The notes beneath the pieces were generated by a model, which saw only the letters and a program-made list of their open reading frames with translations, did no database searches and was not told the origin of the DNA. 9,918 bases of DNA, taken from the NCBI GenBank assembly GCA_028691175.1, contig JAQUZU010000024.1, forward strand, positions 11,456 to 21,373, read 5' to 3'. How positions within the stretch are numbered: position 1 is the stretch's first letter; each line of letters starts with the position of its first letter. Below, one piece after another: positions 1 through 6,217 of this stretch. Made by a program: the position numbers and the translations under genes. This stretch comes from Candidatus Kapaibacterium sp. (GTDB taxonomy: Bacteria; Bacteroidota; Ignavibacteria; Kapaibacteriales; UBA2268).

Positions 1-513
1 CGCTATGCGATGCTTGCTTCGCACTATGCGTCGGTGTATAATTTCACTTTTTCCGGCGTAGCGGCTGCGGCAAAAGCTCGCGCGAGAGTGCAGGAGTTTA
101 TTTACGAACTGTTCGATCCGGCAAAATCCGGCACTAAGCGTCCGGACGTCAAGGGACTGAACGAGGTCGTTTTTGGTGCATTATCAGATGATTTGCACAC
201 TCCGAAAGCACTCGGCGAACTCTTTACCTTTATAAACAAGACGGATGTAGCGGAAATCGATCCGAAATACAAGGAAAAACTGATCGAGTTCTTTACGAAA
301 TTGAACAATATTTTCGAAGTCTGGAAACTCGAAGAGTTGAAGGAAGAAGTGATCGAGATTCCGGATTACGTAACCCGCATGGCGGAACTTCGCCTCGAAG
401 CAAAGCGCAATAAAAACTATGCTACCGCAGATTTGCTCCGCACGAAAATCGAGGACGAGGGCTTTGTGGTAAAGGATACCAAAGAAGGCTATGAGATTCT
501 TCCGAAGAAATAG
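1..513 (+). CDS. cysS: Cysteinyl-tRNA synthetase, C-terminal part (5' end outside window)
   Basis: CysRS charges tRNA-Cys with cysteine in the cytoplasm. The visible 170 residues are its C-terminal helical (DALR-type) region and tail. The frame is open from base 1 (R-Y-A-M-L-A-S-H-Y), so the gene begins upstream. The segment reading SHYASVYNFTF matches the family's HYR...lNFt helix, DDLHTPKAL matches the usual DDlNTPkAL block, and the tail has the characteristic run of R-x-E-A-(K/R)-x-x-K-x-(Y/F)-x-x-A-D-x-L-R followed by G-x-x-V-x-D-T-x-x-G. The Rossmann catalytic domain with HIGH and KMSKS is not in the window. The stop (511-513) is directly followed by the ATG of the next gene, so the two are probably co-transcribed and translationally coupled. 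Identification is by remembered family motifs and is firm. Confidence 0.93.
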   Translation, partial: RYAMLASHYASVYNFTFSGVAAAAKARARVQEFIYELFDPAKSGTKRPDVKGLNEVVFGALSDDLHTPKALGELFTFINKTDVAEIDPKYKEKLIEFFTKLNNIFEVWKLEELKEEVIEIPDYVTRMAELRLEAKRNKNYATADLLRTKIEDEGFVVKDTKEGYEILPKK

Positions 514-1401
514 ATGAACAGGGCTGATGATTTTTGCATAATAGGCGCGGGAAAGCTGGGGCTTTCTCTCGCAAATTATATCACCGGGGCGGGCAGCTGC
601 GTTTCGCTGATTGCTCGCTCGGATGCTTCCTGCCGCGAGGCGTCGAAGATAGTAAATCCGGATATGATTTTCCGCACTCTCGACAAACTTTTCTATTTGC
701 CGAAAACTTTTATCATCGCGGTGCAAGATGCCCAAATTGCCGAAATCGCGGAAACGTTGGCGGATATGTTCGAGCAAAATCTCCGCGGGCGCTGCGTGAT
801 GCACTGCTCGGGAGCCTTGGAGGCGAAAATCCTGAAGCCATGCAAGGCGTGTGGCGCGAATATCTTCGCGGCACATCCGTTTCAGACTTTTGCACGGCAC
901 GACGCGGCACAGTTCGAAAATATTTATTGGGGAGTCGAACAGGAAGAGGGACGCGAGGAAGCCGAAAAATTCGTGCGATACATGCATGGGAACTTAATTA
1001 AAATTCACGATAAAGATAAAAATCTATATCATTTGACGGCGGTTTTGGTATCGAATTACGTCAACGCGACTGTGAATCTCGGGAAGCAGGTGGCGGAACT
1101 TTTTGGTATGGACCTTCGCGAGCCGGCGATGAAAATAATCACGCAAACGGCGCAAAATGCCCTGAGCAGTCCGTCGGAAAATATTTCGCTGACGGGACCG
1201 ATTGCACGCGGAGACTTGGATACGATTGCGAAGCACCTCACGGCAATAAAAGATAAGCCGGAAATCCTCGCACCGTATTGCTATTTCGGGCTTGCGACGC
1301 TGGAAATGTTGAAAAATTCACAGATTGATCAGGATAATTTCATTTCAAACGCACGCATTATGCTCTTAGATGCGATTGCGAGCACGAAATCAAACAGATA
1401 A
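514..1401 (+). CDS. Rossmann-fold/DUF2520 domain protein (predicted NAD(P)-binding oxidoreductase-like)
   Basis: This 295-residue protein has two parts. Residues 7-110 form an N-terminal Rossmann-like domain with the dinucleotide-binding loop G11-A-G13-K-L-G16 after a hydrophobic strand, and an M96-H-C-S-G100 segment where this family has a conserved H-x-S-G. The C-terminal part (about 115-290) is helical and matches DUF2520: it has A120-H-P122, an N-x-x-V-x-x-x-V-N-x-G-type helix and the signature L226-T-G-P-I-A-R-G-D234. Relatives resemble ketopantoate reductase or F420-dependent NADP reductases in fold, but their reaction is not established, so no substrate is assigned. ATG follows the cysS stop with no gap and no clear Shine-Dalgarno, which suggests coupling. 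No signal peptide or membrane segment is evident, so it should be cytoplasmic. Family assignment is good; function is unknown. Confidence 0.85.
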   Translation: MNRADDFCIIGAGKLGLSLANYITGAGSCVSLIARSDASCREASKIVNPDMIFRTLDKLFYLPKTFIIAVQDAQIAEIAETLADMFEQNLRGRCVMHCSGALEAKILKPCKACGANIFAAHPFQTFARHDAAQFENIYWGVEQEEGREEAEKFVRYMHGNLIKIHDKDKNLYHLTAVLVSNYVNATVNLGKQVAELFGMDLREPAMKIITQTAQNALSSPSENISLTGPIARGDLDTIAKHLTAIKDKPEILAPYCYFGLATLEMLKNSQIDQDNFISNARIMLLDAIASTKSNR

Positions 1402-1407
1402 TAAAAC

Positions 1408-1431
1408 AAAGTTTTAATTTTTTAAAACTTT
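1408..1431 (+). terminator. AT-rich hairpin downstream of the cysS/DUF2520 pair (possible terminator)
   Basis: A perfect 10-bp inverted repeat, AAAGTTTTAA (1408-1417) and TTAAAACTTT (1422-1431), encloses a TTTT loop seven bases after the DUF2520 stop. It contains only one G-C pair and is followed by just a short T/A stretch, so the stem is weak. Its position between two transcription units is what makes a terminator plausible. It may be no more than AT-rich intergenic sequence. Confidence 0.35.
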
Positions 1432-1474
1432 TATCCGATAATACCGTCTTAAAAAGTTGCAATAAAAATTGTTT

Positions 1475-1489
1475 AACTATTTAATAGTT
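1475..1489. promoter_or_regulatory. Short palindrome just upstream of the M3 peptidase start
   Basis: AACTAT-TTA-ATAGTT is a 6-bp perfect inverted repeat ending five bases before the ATG at 1495. It could be an operator or an mRNA hairpin over the translation start, but the region is very AT-rich and chance is a real alternative. No exact TTTG/TAnnTTTG promoter is visible in 1432-1494. The only -33-like TTG is at 1457-1459, without a good -7 partner. Confidence 0.18.
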
Positions 1490-1494
1490 TATTT

Positions 1495-3600
1495 ATGAAA
1501 AGATATTTTCTACTTGCTGCATTTGCATTATTTGCGATTGTGGCTTGCTCAAAACAAAACACGGAGCAAAGTATGTCAGACAACCCGTTACTTCAGGATT
1601 GGACAACCAAATTCGGAGTGCCGCCGTTCGATAAGATCAAGACCGATCAATTTTTGCCGGCAATGAAAGAGGCGATCAAAATGCATGACGCCGAAATCGA
1701 TGCAATTTGCAACAGCAAAGAAGCACCTAGTTTCAAAAATACCATTGAAGCTTTAGACTACAGCGGTATGAAACTTATGCAGGTTGCACTTGTTTTCGAT
1801 AACTATACAAGCGCAAACGTTACCGACGAACTGAACGCAATTGCAGACGAAATGACTACCCTGCAGAGCCAACACGCCGACAACGTATCGTTAAACGAAA
1901 AACTCTTTGCCAGAATCAAAGCAGTTTATGAAAACAAAGACAAAGAAAAATTAAATCCCGAGCAGGCAAGATTGCTCGAAGACACATACAAGGGTTATGT
2001 CCGCAATGGTGCAAACCTCAACGCAAAAGACAAAGAAACTCTTCGCGGCTTGAACGAAAAAATCAACAATTTGTCGCTGAAATTCAGCAACAACATGCTT
2101 GCCGCAACTAATGCTTATACGCTTGTAGTCGATAAAGAAGCCGACCTCGCAGGTCTTCCTGCCGGCGTTATCGCTGCCGCAAAAGAAGAAGCAGACGCTG
2201 CCGGCAAATCCGGCAAATGGGTTTTCACTCTTCAAAATCCGAGCGTTATGCCTTTCTTGCAATACTCTGCTAACCGCGATCTCCGCAAAAAAATCTGGGA
2301 CGCATACACTACTCGCTGCAATGGTGGCAAGTTCGACAACAATCAGATAATCAAAGACCTCTTGACTGCAAAATTAGCAAAAGCAAAATTATTCGGTTTC
2401 GCTACTCCGGCTGATTATATTTTAGACGAAACTATGGCGAAAACACCACAAGCCGCATTCGATTTACTTAACAAAATTTGGACTCCGGCATTAAAAGTAG
2501 CGAAGAGCGACCTTGCCGAAATGCAGAAAATCGCCGACAAAGACGGTGTTAAAATCGAAGCATGGGACTGGAGATACTACGAAAACAAACTTAAAAACCA
2601 GAAATTCAATTTTGACGAAGACATGGTTAAACCGTACTTCAAACTCGAAAACGTACGCGAAGGTTTGTTCTATGTGATCAATAAATTATTCGGCTTGACT
2701 TTCAAACCGCTCGAAGGAATGGCTTCATTCGTTGACGGTATGGAATGGTATGAAGTTCTCGACAAAGACGGCAGCCACATTGCAGTAATTTCGTTCGATT
2801 ACTTCCCGCGTGCAAGCAAACGCGGCGGCGCTTGGATGAGCAATTATACATTGCAATACATCAAAGACGGCAAGAATTTCTATCCGTACATTCCGCTGAC
2901 TTTGAACTTCACAAAACCGACAAAAGATACTCCGTCATTGCTTACTCTCGACGAAGTAGAAACTTTATTCCACGAAACAGGCCACGCTTTGCACGGCTTA
3001 CTTTCGAAAGTAACTTATCCGAGCCTCGCCGGCACAAACGTATATCGCGACTTCGTAGAATTGCCGTCGCAAATTATGGAAAACTGGTGCGTACAGCCGG
3101 AAGTTCTCAAAGTATATGCTAAGCACTACAAAACCGGTGCAGTAATTCCGCAGGAATTAATCGACAAAATCCAGGCAAGCGGAAAATTCGGCCAGGGCTT
3201 TGCAACTACAGAACTTATCGCTGCTTCGTTGCTCGATATGAAATATCACACTTTGACTGACGTATCGAACCTCGATCCGCAGAAATTTGAAACAGAAACA
3301 ATGAAGGCAGCCGGCTTAATTCCGGAAATTATCTCTCGCTATAAGAGCTCGTACTTTAACCACATTTTCGGCGGCGGATATTCTGCAGGCTATTACAGCT
3401 ATACTTGGGCAGAAGTTCTCGATGCAGACGCTTTCAGCGTATTCGAGCAAAAAGGCTTGTTTGACCAGGCAACTGCTACAAGCTTCCGTCAGAACATTCT
3501 CGAAAAAGGTGGCTCCGCAGATCCGATGGAACTCTACAAGAAATTCCGCGGTTTGGCTCCGGGTCCGGAAGCCTTGCTCAAACGTCGTGGCTTAATCTAA
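1495..3600 (+). CDS. dcp: M3-family zinc metallopeptidase, Dcp-type peptidyl-dipeptidase, predicted lipoprotein
   Basis: This 701-residue enzyme belongs to the thimet oligopeptidase-like M3 family. Dcp members remove C-terminal dipeptides from short peptides. The zinc site is complete: H493-E494-T-G-H497 plus the downstream glutamate E522 in D-F-V-E-L-P-S-Q. The R-D-F-V-E-L-P-S-Q-I-M-E-N-W block and the neighbouring A-G-T-N segment are closer to Dcp than to oligopeptidase A. A substrate-binding loop starts at H623 (HIFGGGYSAGYYSY, with Y629, Y633, Y634 and Y636). The length is close to E. coli Dcp. The N-terminus is a lipoprotein signal: basic MKRY, a hydrophobic run, and I-V-A-C18, so the mature protein should begin with lipidated Cys18 and act in the periplasm on a membrane. 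It is transcribed alone, ending at a strong terminator. Its codons are richer in C- and A-ending forms (GAC, AAC, AAA, GAA) than its neighbours', which may reflect high expression. Confidence 0.93.
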   Translation: MKRYFLLAAFALFAIVACSKQNTEQSMSDNPLLQDWTTKFGVPPFDKIKTDQFLPAMKEAIKMHDAEIDAICNSKEAPSFKNTIEALDYSGMKLMQVALVFDNYTSANVTDELNAIADEMTTLQSQHADNVSLNEKLFARIKAVYENKDKEKLNPEQARLLEDTYKGYVRNGANLNAKDKETLRGLNEKINNLSLKFSNNMLAATNAYTLVVDKEADLAGLPAGVIAAAKEEADAAGKSGKWVFTLQNPSVMPFLQYSANRDLRKKIWDAYTTRCNGGKFDNNQIIKDLLTAKLAKAKLFGFATPADYILDETMAKTPQAAFDLLNKIWTPALKVAKSDLAEMQKIADKDGVKIEAWDWRYYENKLKNQKFNFDEDMVKPYFKLENVREGLFYVINKLFGLTFKPLEGMASFVDGMEWYEVLDKDGSHIAVISFDYFPRASKRGGAWMSNYTLQYIKDGKNFYPYIPLTLNFTKPTKDTPSLLTLDEVETLFHETGHALHGLLSKVTYPSLAGTNVYRDFVELPSQIMENWCVQPEVLKVYAKHYKTGAVIPQELIDKIQASGKFGQGFATTELIAASLLDMKYHTLTDVSNLDPQKFETETMKAAGLIPEIISRYKSSYFNHIFGGGYSAGYYSYTWAEVLDADAFSVFEQKGLFDQATATSFRQNILEKGGSADPMELYKKFRGLAPGPEALLKRRGLI

Positions 3601-3625
3601 GCGGGTATACTGCAAATTATTTCAG

Positions 3626-3661
3626 AGCGGACGACCCCAAAAGGTTGTCCGCTTTTTTTTT
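3626..3661 (+). terminator. Strong intrinsic terminator after the M3 peptidase gene
   Basis: An 11-bp GC-rich stem, AGCGGACGACC (3626-3636) with GGTTGTCCGCT (3643-3653), contains one G-U wobble and a six-base CCAAAA loop. It runs straight into nine T residues (3653-3661). It lies 25 nt after the stop codon at 3600. This is a textbook Rho-independent terminator and isolates the peptidase gene from the next unit. Confidence 0.92.
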
Positions 3662-3679
3662 GCACGGCAATTGCCGAAA

Positions 3680-3711
3680 TTTGACTTTTAATAAATATAA
3701 TATTATATTTG
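3680..3711 (+). promoter_or_regulatory. Bacteroidetes-type housekeeping promoter for the VTC-domain gene
   Basis: TTTG at 3680-3683 and TATATTTG at 3704-3711 are separated by 20 nt. This matches exactly the -33 TTTG and -7 TAnnTTTG elements, at the known 19-21 nt spacing, of the primary sigma factor promoter described in Bacteroidetes. Transcription should begin about 5-8 nt after the -7 element, giving a leader of roughly 70 nt to the ATG at 3787. It sits between the upstream terminator and the gene, as expected. Confidence 0.75.
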
Positions 3712-3786
3712 TAAATTATTAAACCAAAAAAAAGCGCGCCTATAAAGGTATACGATAAAAACGAATATTTCAGACCAACAATAATT

Positions 3787-4560
3787 ATGCAAAATTTAGA
3801 TAAATATACAGCCGAATTCCGGGCATTGAGTTTAGAGGCTCTCGACGCAATGAAACTGCTCGAACGTTACGACACGAAATATTTAGTGCCGACCGACGTT
3901 TTGCCGGAATTTCTCTCCCGCTTGGTCGCGAATTATTCGATACTCGAGATTGCAGGCAGCCGCGAATTCGAATATTTTAACGAATATTTCGATACTTCCG
4001 ACTTTCGATTTTACTCAAATCATCACAACGGTAAAATCAACAGGCTGAAAATCCGCTATCGCAGGTATGTCGAGACCGGAGTTGCTTTCATGGAAGTAAA
4101 AAAGAAAATCAAGCATGAGACGAAGAAATATCGCATTCCGCATTCGTTCGATTCATTTGAATTCGATGCCGCGTCGACAAATTTCGTCGGCGAAAAAGCC
4201 GGCATTAATTCGGTCGAACTTGTGCCGAAATTGCAGATAATTTATCGCAGAATTACGCTGTTGAATCCCAAAAGTGGCGACAAAATCACCATCGATCGCG
4301 ATCTTCGCTTCGATAACGGCGAGAACAAATACGTACTTTCGCACTTGGCTATAATCGAAGTGAAAACGAAGAAAAGCTCCGAAGCCATTCGGAATGCCGG
4401 TTCCGCTACGCAGGTTTTGCGCGAAATGATGATTAGCAGGACAGATCTGAGCAAGTACTGCATTGGCTTGGTGCTGACCAAAAGTAAGGTGAAATATAAT
4501 CGTTTTAAGAGAAAAATTCTGTTAATCAACCGCCTGGTAGATAGTCACGACGGACTTTAG
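3787..4560 (+). CDS. VTC-domain protein, polyphosphate polymerase-like (CYTH/TTM superfamily)
   Basis: This 257-residue soluble protein covers little more than a VTC domain, the triphosphate-tunnel fold that in yeast Vtc4 makes polyphosphate from ATP. Visible blocks are E26-R-Y-D-T-K31-Y (first strand with a basic substrate contact), Y67-F-D-T70-S-D-F with following H79-H-N-G-K, the basic strand R86-L-K88-I-R90-Y-R92-R93-Y, E103-V-K105-K-K, and near the C-terminus I-I-E191-V-K193-T-K. The alternating basic and acidic strands are what line the tunnel in this superfamily. There is no SPX domain, signal peptide or membrane helix, so it should be cytoplasmic. The ATG has no Shine-Dalgarno. It has its own promoter and no co-directional partner within about 180 nt, so bacterial VTC partners such as CotH or DUF4956 proteins are not adjacent. 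Family assignment is strong; polyphosphate synthesis is inferred. Confidence 0.86.
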   Translation: MQNLDKYTAEFRALSLEALDAMKLLERYDTKYLVPTDVLPEFLSRLVANYSILEIAGSREFEYFNEYFDTSDFRFYSNHHNGKINRLKIRYRRYVETGVAFMEVKKKIKHETKKYRIPHSFDSFEFDAASTNFVGEKAGINSVELVPKLQIIYRRITLLNPKSGDKITIDRDLRFDNGENKYVLSHLAIIEVKTKKSSEAIRNAGSATQVLREMMISRTDLSKYCIGLVLTKSKVKYNRFKRKILLINRLVDSHDGL

Positions 4561-4743
4561 TTCGCGCGGCAGAACCATACTGTTCGTTTCACCGCATTTT
4601 CGGCACTGATTGTTTAAATATTACGCATAATCTTACCTACCCCGCTGCTTTTATAGCATATAACCCGATTATTTCTCTATTAATTAAAATATTTGTTCTG
4701 CGGTTCCGTGAATAATTCGTTATAATAAACGAAAAGACGGAAA
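4561..4743. other. 183-nt intergenic region between the VTC-domain and Ogg2 genes
   Basis: No convincing ORF, RNA gene or strong terminator is visible. Two weak signals stand out. The first is an imperfect -7-like AATATTTG at 4688-4695, without a TTTG at the right distance upstream. The second is the palindrome at 4716-4733, listed separately. A promoter for the Ogg2 gene is expected here but cannot be fixed with confidence. Confidence 0.4.
4716..4733. promoter_or_regulatory. Palindrome around a TATAAT box upstream of the Ogg2 gene
   Basis: TTCGTT (4716-4721), a six-base ATAATA centre and AACGAA (4728-4733) form a perfect 6-bp inverted repeat 10 nt before the ATG at 4744. A TATAAT hexamer (4721-4726) overlaps it. 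This is the geometry of an operator over a -10 box. However, no -35 partner is evident and the site is very close to the start codon, so it may instead be a small hairpin in the leader. Confidence 0.25.
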
Positions 4744-5364
4744 ATGCAATTAACAAAAGAACTTAGCGCGATTTACGCCGAAAGAGCGGACGCAATTCGC
4801 CGGCGTTTAGAGGAATTTTCGCAAGTGCCGCGCGAAAAATATTTCTACGAATACTGCTATTGCATTATGACGCCGCAGAGCAAGGCGGAAAATGCCCTTG
4901 CCGTGCAGAAGCATCTGGAAAAAATCGACTTCCGAAATCATCCGTGCGACCTCTCGGAATATCTCCGCGGGCGAATCCGCTTTCATAATGTAAAGGCGGT
5001 GCGCCTGACGAAAGCCGCAGAGAACTGGGAGAAAATCGAGGAAGTGCTGGCGGAAGGTGCTGAGAGCGGATTCGAGGAGAAACTTCGCGATCGACTGTAC
5101 GAACTCTCCGACGGGCTTGGCATGAAGGAATGCTCGCATTTCCTGCGGAATATCGGCTTTCGCGGGCTGGGAATACTCGACCGCCACGTGTTGCGTTGCC
5201 TTGTGCAGTGCGGAGTTTTTGCGGAAGTGCCGTCCGTCGCGTCGAAATCGAAATATTTGCAGGTCGAAGCGAAATACAGGGAATTTGCCGAATTTGTAGA
5301 AATTTCGCCGGACGAACTCGATTTGCTGTTTTGGAGTTCATTTGCCGGAGAAATACTAAAATAA
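4744..5364 (+). CDS. ogg: 8-oxoguanine DNA glycosylase/AP lyase, archaeal Ogg2 type
   Basis: This 206-residue protein is a bifunctional base-excision repair enzyme of the HhH-GPD superfamily. It should excise 8-oxoguanine and nick the resulting AP site by beta-elimination. The diagnostic block is G-L-G-M127-K128-E-C-S-H-F-L-R-N-I-G-F, ending in I-L-D146-R-H-V-L-R. It supplies the catalytic lysine at the end of the helix-hairpin-helix and the catalytic aspartate 18 residues later. That is the same spacing as Lys129/Asp147 of Methanocaldococcus jannaschii Ogg, which is also almost the same length. Family N-glycosylase/DNA lyases also carry the early Y-C-x-x-T-P-Q-S-K-A block seen here (Y-C-I-M-T-P-Q-S-K-A). 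Unlike EndoIII/MutY there is no C-terminal Cys-rich iron-sulfur motif. The start is ATG with a weak purine-rich GACGG before it. It is known mainly from archaea and scattered bacteria. Confidence 0.9.
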   Translation: MQLTKELSAIYAERADAIRRRLEEFSQVPREKYFYEYCYCIMTPQSKAENALAVQKHLEKIDFRNHPCDLSEYLRGRIRFHNVKAVRLTKAAENWEKIEEVLAEGAESGFEEKLRDRLYELSDGLGMKECSHFLRNIGFRGLGILDRHVLRCLVQCGVFAEVPSVASKSKYLQVEAKYREFAEFVEISPDELDLLFWSSFAGEILK

Positions 5365-5411
5365 TGCACAAACATGCACGTCATTTTCAATAATTAATAT
5401 GGGCTTTTGAA

Positions 5412-6041
5412 TTGGAACAAATTGTAAATTTTGTAATGTCGGCGAATTTGCCGGTATTATACATCTTGCTGATAGCATTTGCATCAACTTTTGTCGAGAA
5501 CATTTTCCCGCCCGCTCCCGGCGACACGGTTACGGTGTTTCTCGGTGCGTTGATCGGTTTGGGTAAAGTGGATTTCGTATCGCTGCTATTGGTTTCGACT
5601 GTCGGTTCGACCGCCGGTTTTGCGCTGATGTTCATTTTGGGGCGATATTTCGGCTATAAAATCATAGATTTGAACCGCTTCAAGTTTATCAATGAGCAAA
5701 AAATGGAGAAGCCGCGGAGGTGGTTCCGCAAGTATGGCTATAAGATTGTAGTGGTGAACAGGTTTCTGAGTGGGACGCGTGCGATAATTTCTTTTGCAGC
5801 CGGGGCGTCGGAATTGCGTTTTCGTTATACGGTTTTGCTCGCTTGCGTCAGCAGTCTGCTCTGGAATGCTCTGATGATATACCTCGGAATGATGTTCGGG
5901 TCGCACTGGCAGCGGGTAAATGATTACCTGAATTTATATGGTAAGATTTTTATTCCGGTGTTGATTGTGCTGACTCTGGGTTGGTTTGCGTATAAGTACA
6001 TAAAAAATCGTAAAGAAAAAAAAACAGTTGATAAGCTTTGA
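5412..6041 (+). CDS. DedA-family (VTT-domain) integral membrane protein; TTG start uncertain
   Basis: DedA proteins are inner-membrane transporters, several of them implicated in recycling lipid carriers such as undecaprenyl phosphate. The 209-residue product has the family landmarks: E29-N-I-F-P-P34-A-P-G37-D38 in the first re-entrant region, a G-R-Y-F-G-Y pattern after the next helix, N116-R117-F-L-S-G-T-R123 followed by A-A-G in the second, and hydrophobic helices up to a basic C-terminal tail (KNRKEKK). The R-F-x-x-G-x-R motif has S where many members have P, so it reads L-S-G rather than x-P-G. The reading frame has no ATG before codon 9 (5436), so the start is TTG 5412 or that ATG. An out-of-frame ATG at 5399 would give a natural N-terminus if one T of the TTTT run were removed (see findings). 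It lies 47 nt after the Ogg2 stop. Confidence 0.87.
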   Translation: MEQIVNFVMSANLPVLYILLIAFASTFVENIFPPAPGDTVTVFLGALIGLGKVDFVSLLLVSTVGSTAGFALMFILGRYFGYKIIDLNRFKFINEQKMEKPRRWFRKYGYKIVVVNRFLSGTRAIISFAAGASELRFRYTVLLACVSSLLWNALMIYLGMMFGSHWQRVNDYLNLYGKIFIPVLIVLTLGWFAYKYIKNRKEKKTVDKL

Positions 6042-6068
6042 ATTTAAGAAAATATTTCGGTATATTTG
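6037..6068 (+). promoter_or_regulatory. Bacteroidetes-type promoter for the kinase/barrel/aat/transporter operon
   Basis: TTTG at 6037-6040 and TATATTTG at 6061-6068 are 20 nt apart, an exact match to the Bacteroidetes primary-sigma consensus. The -7 octamer and spacing are identical to those of the promoter at 3680-3711. The -33 element overlaps the stop codon of the DedA gene (TGA 6039-6041). Initiation near 6073-6076 would leave an unusually long leader of about 145 nt before the ATG at 6218. Confidence 0.72.
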
Positions 6069-6123
6069 TTTTGCGTAGAATTGGGAATTATTAAGTTTTA
6101 TTGTCCGGTAGTGAGAATAAAAA

Positions 6124-6205
6124 TCGGTTTGAAACAATAACCGAATAATACAAAAAAGTGAGAAACAAGGTACTTCTACGGGTGCCTGATGCTTTAAACT
6201 AAAGC
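6124..6205 (+). other. Leader with three small hairpins upstream of the REC-histidine kinase gene
   Basis: Within the predicted 5' leader three inverted repeats occur in a row. They are TCGGTT/AACCGA (6124-6129 with 6139-6144, 9-nt loop), GGUAC/GUGCC with one G-U pair (6169-6173 with 6182-6186, 8-nt loop), and GCTTTA/TAAAGC (6191-6196 with 6200-6205, 3-nt loop), which ends 12 nt before the ATG. I do not recognise a known riboswitch or protein-binding leader. No T-tract follows the last hairpin, so it is not an intrinsic terminator; translational control is the more likely role if it has one. Short stems of this size can also arise by chance. Confidence 0.35.
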
Positions 6206-6217
6206 GAGAATGCGGTT

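Noticed and set aside
184..987. A 267-codon open frame on the minus strand opposite cysS and the DUF2520 gene
   Set aside because: It crosses two well-identified genes, its product (rich in R, H, C and F) resembles no family, and it is explained by the codon preferences of the real genes on the other strand.
4575..4594. GAAC...GTTC inverted repeat after the VTC-domain gene as a terminator
   Set aside because: The arms are only 4 bp, and no T-tract follows.
783..4973. Repeated CTCCGCGGGCG at about 781 and 4963
   Set aside because: Both copies lie inside unrelated coding sequences and there is no third copy or flanking similarity, so this looks like chance.
4865..5390. Overlapping minus-strand open frames opposite the Ogg2 gene
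   Set aside because: Their products are low-complexity Ser/Arg/Pro-rich strings typical of antisense shadows, while the plus-strand frame is a recognised enzyme with catalytic residues in place.
5130..5393. A plus-strand 87-codon frame inside the Ogg2 gene, running past its stop
   Set aside because: It overlaps the catalytic block of Ogg2 in another frame, is rich in Arg and Cys, and has no family resemblance.
6187..6215. CTGATG followed by a hairpin and GAGAA, resembling a hammerhead ribozyme core
   Set aside because: The invariant A after CUGAUG is missing, the bases after the stem do not read GAAA, and there is no stem III with a cleavage site.
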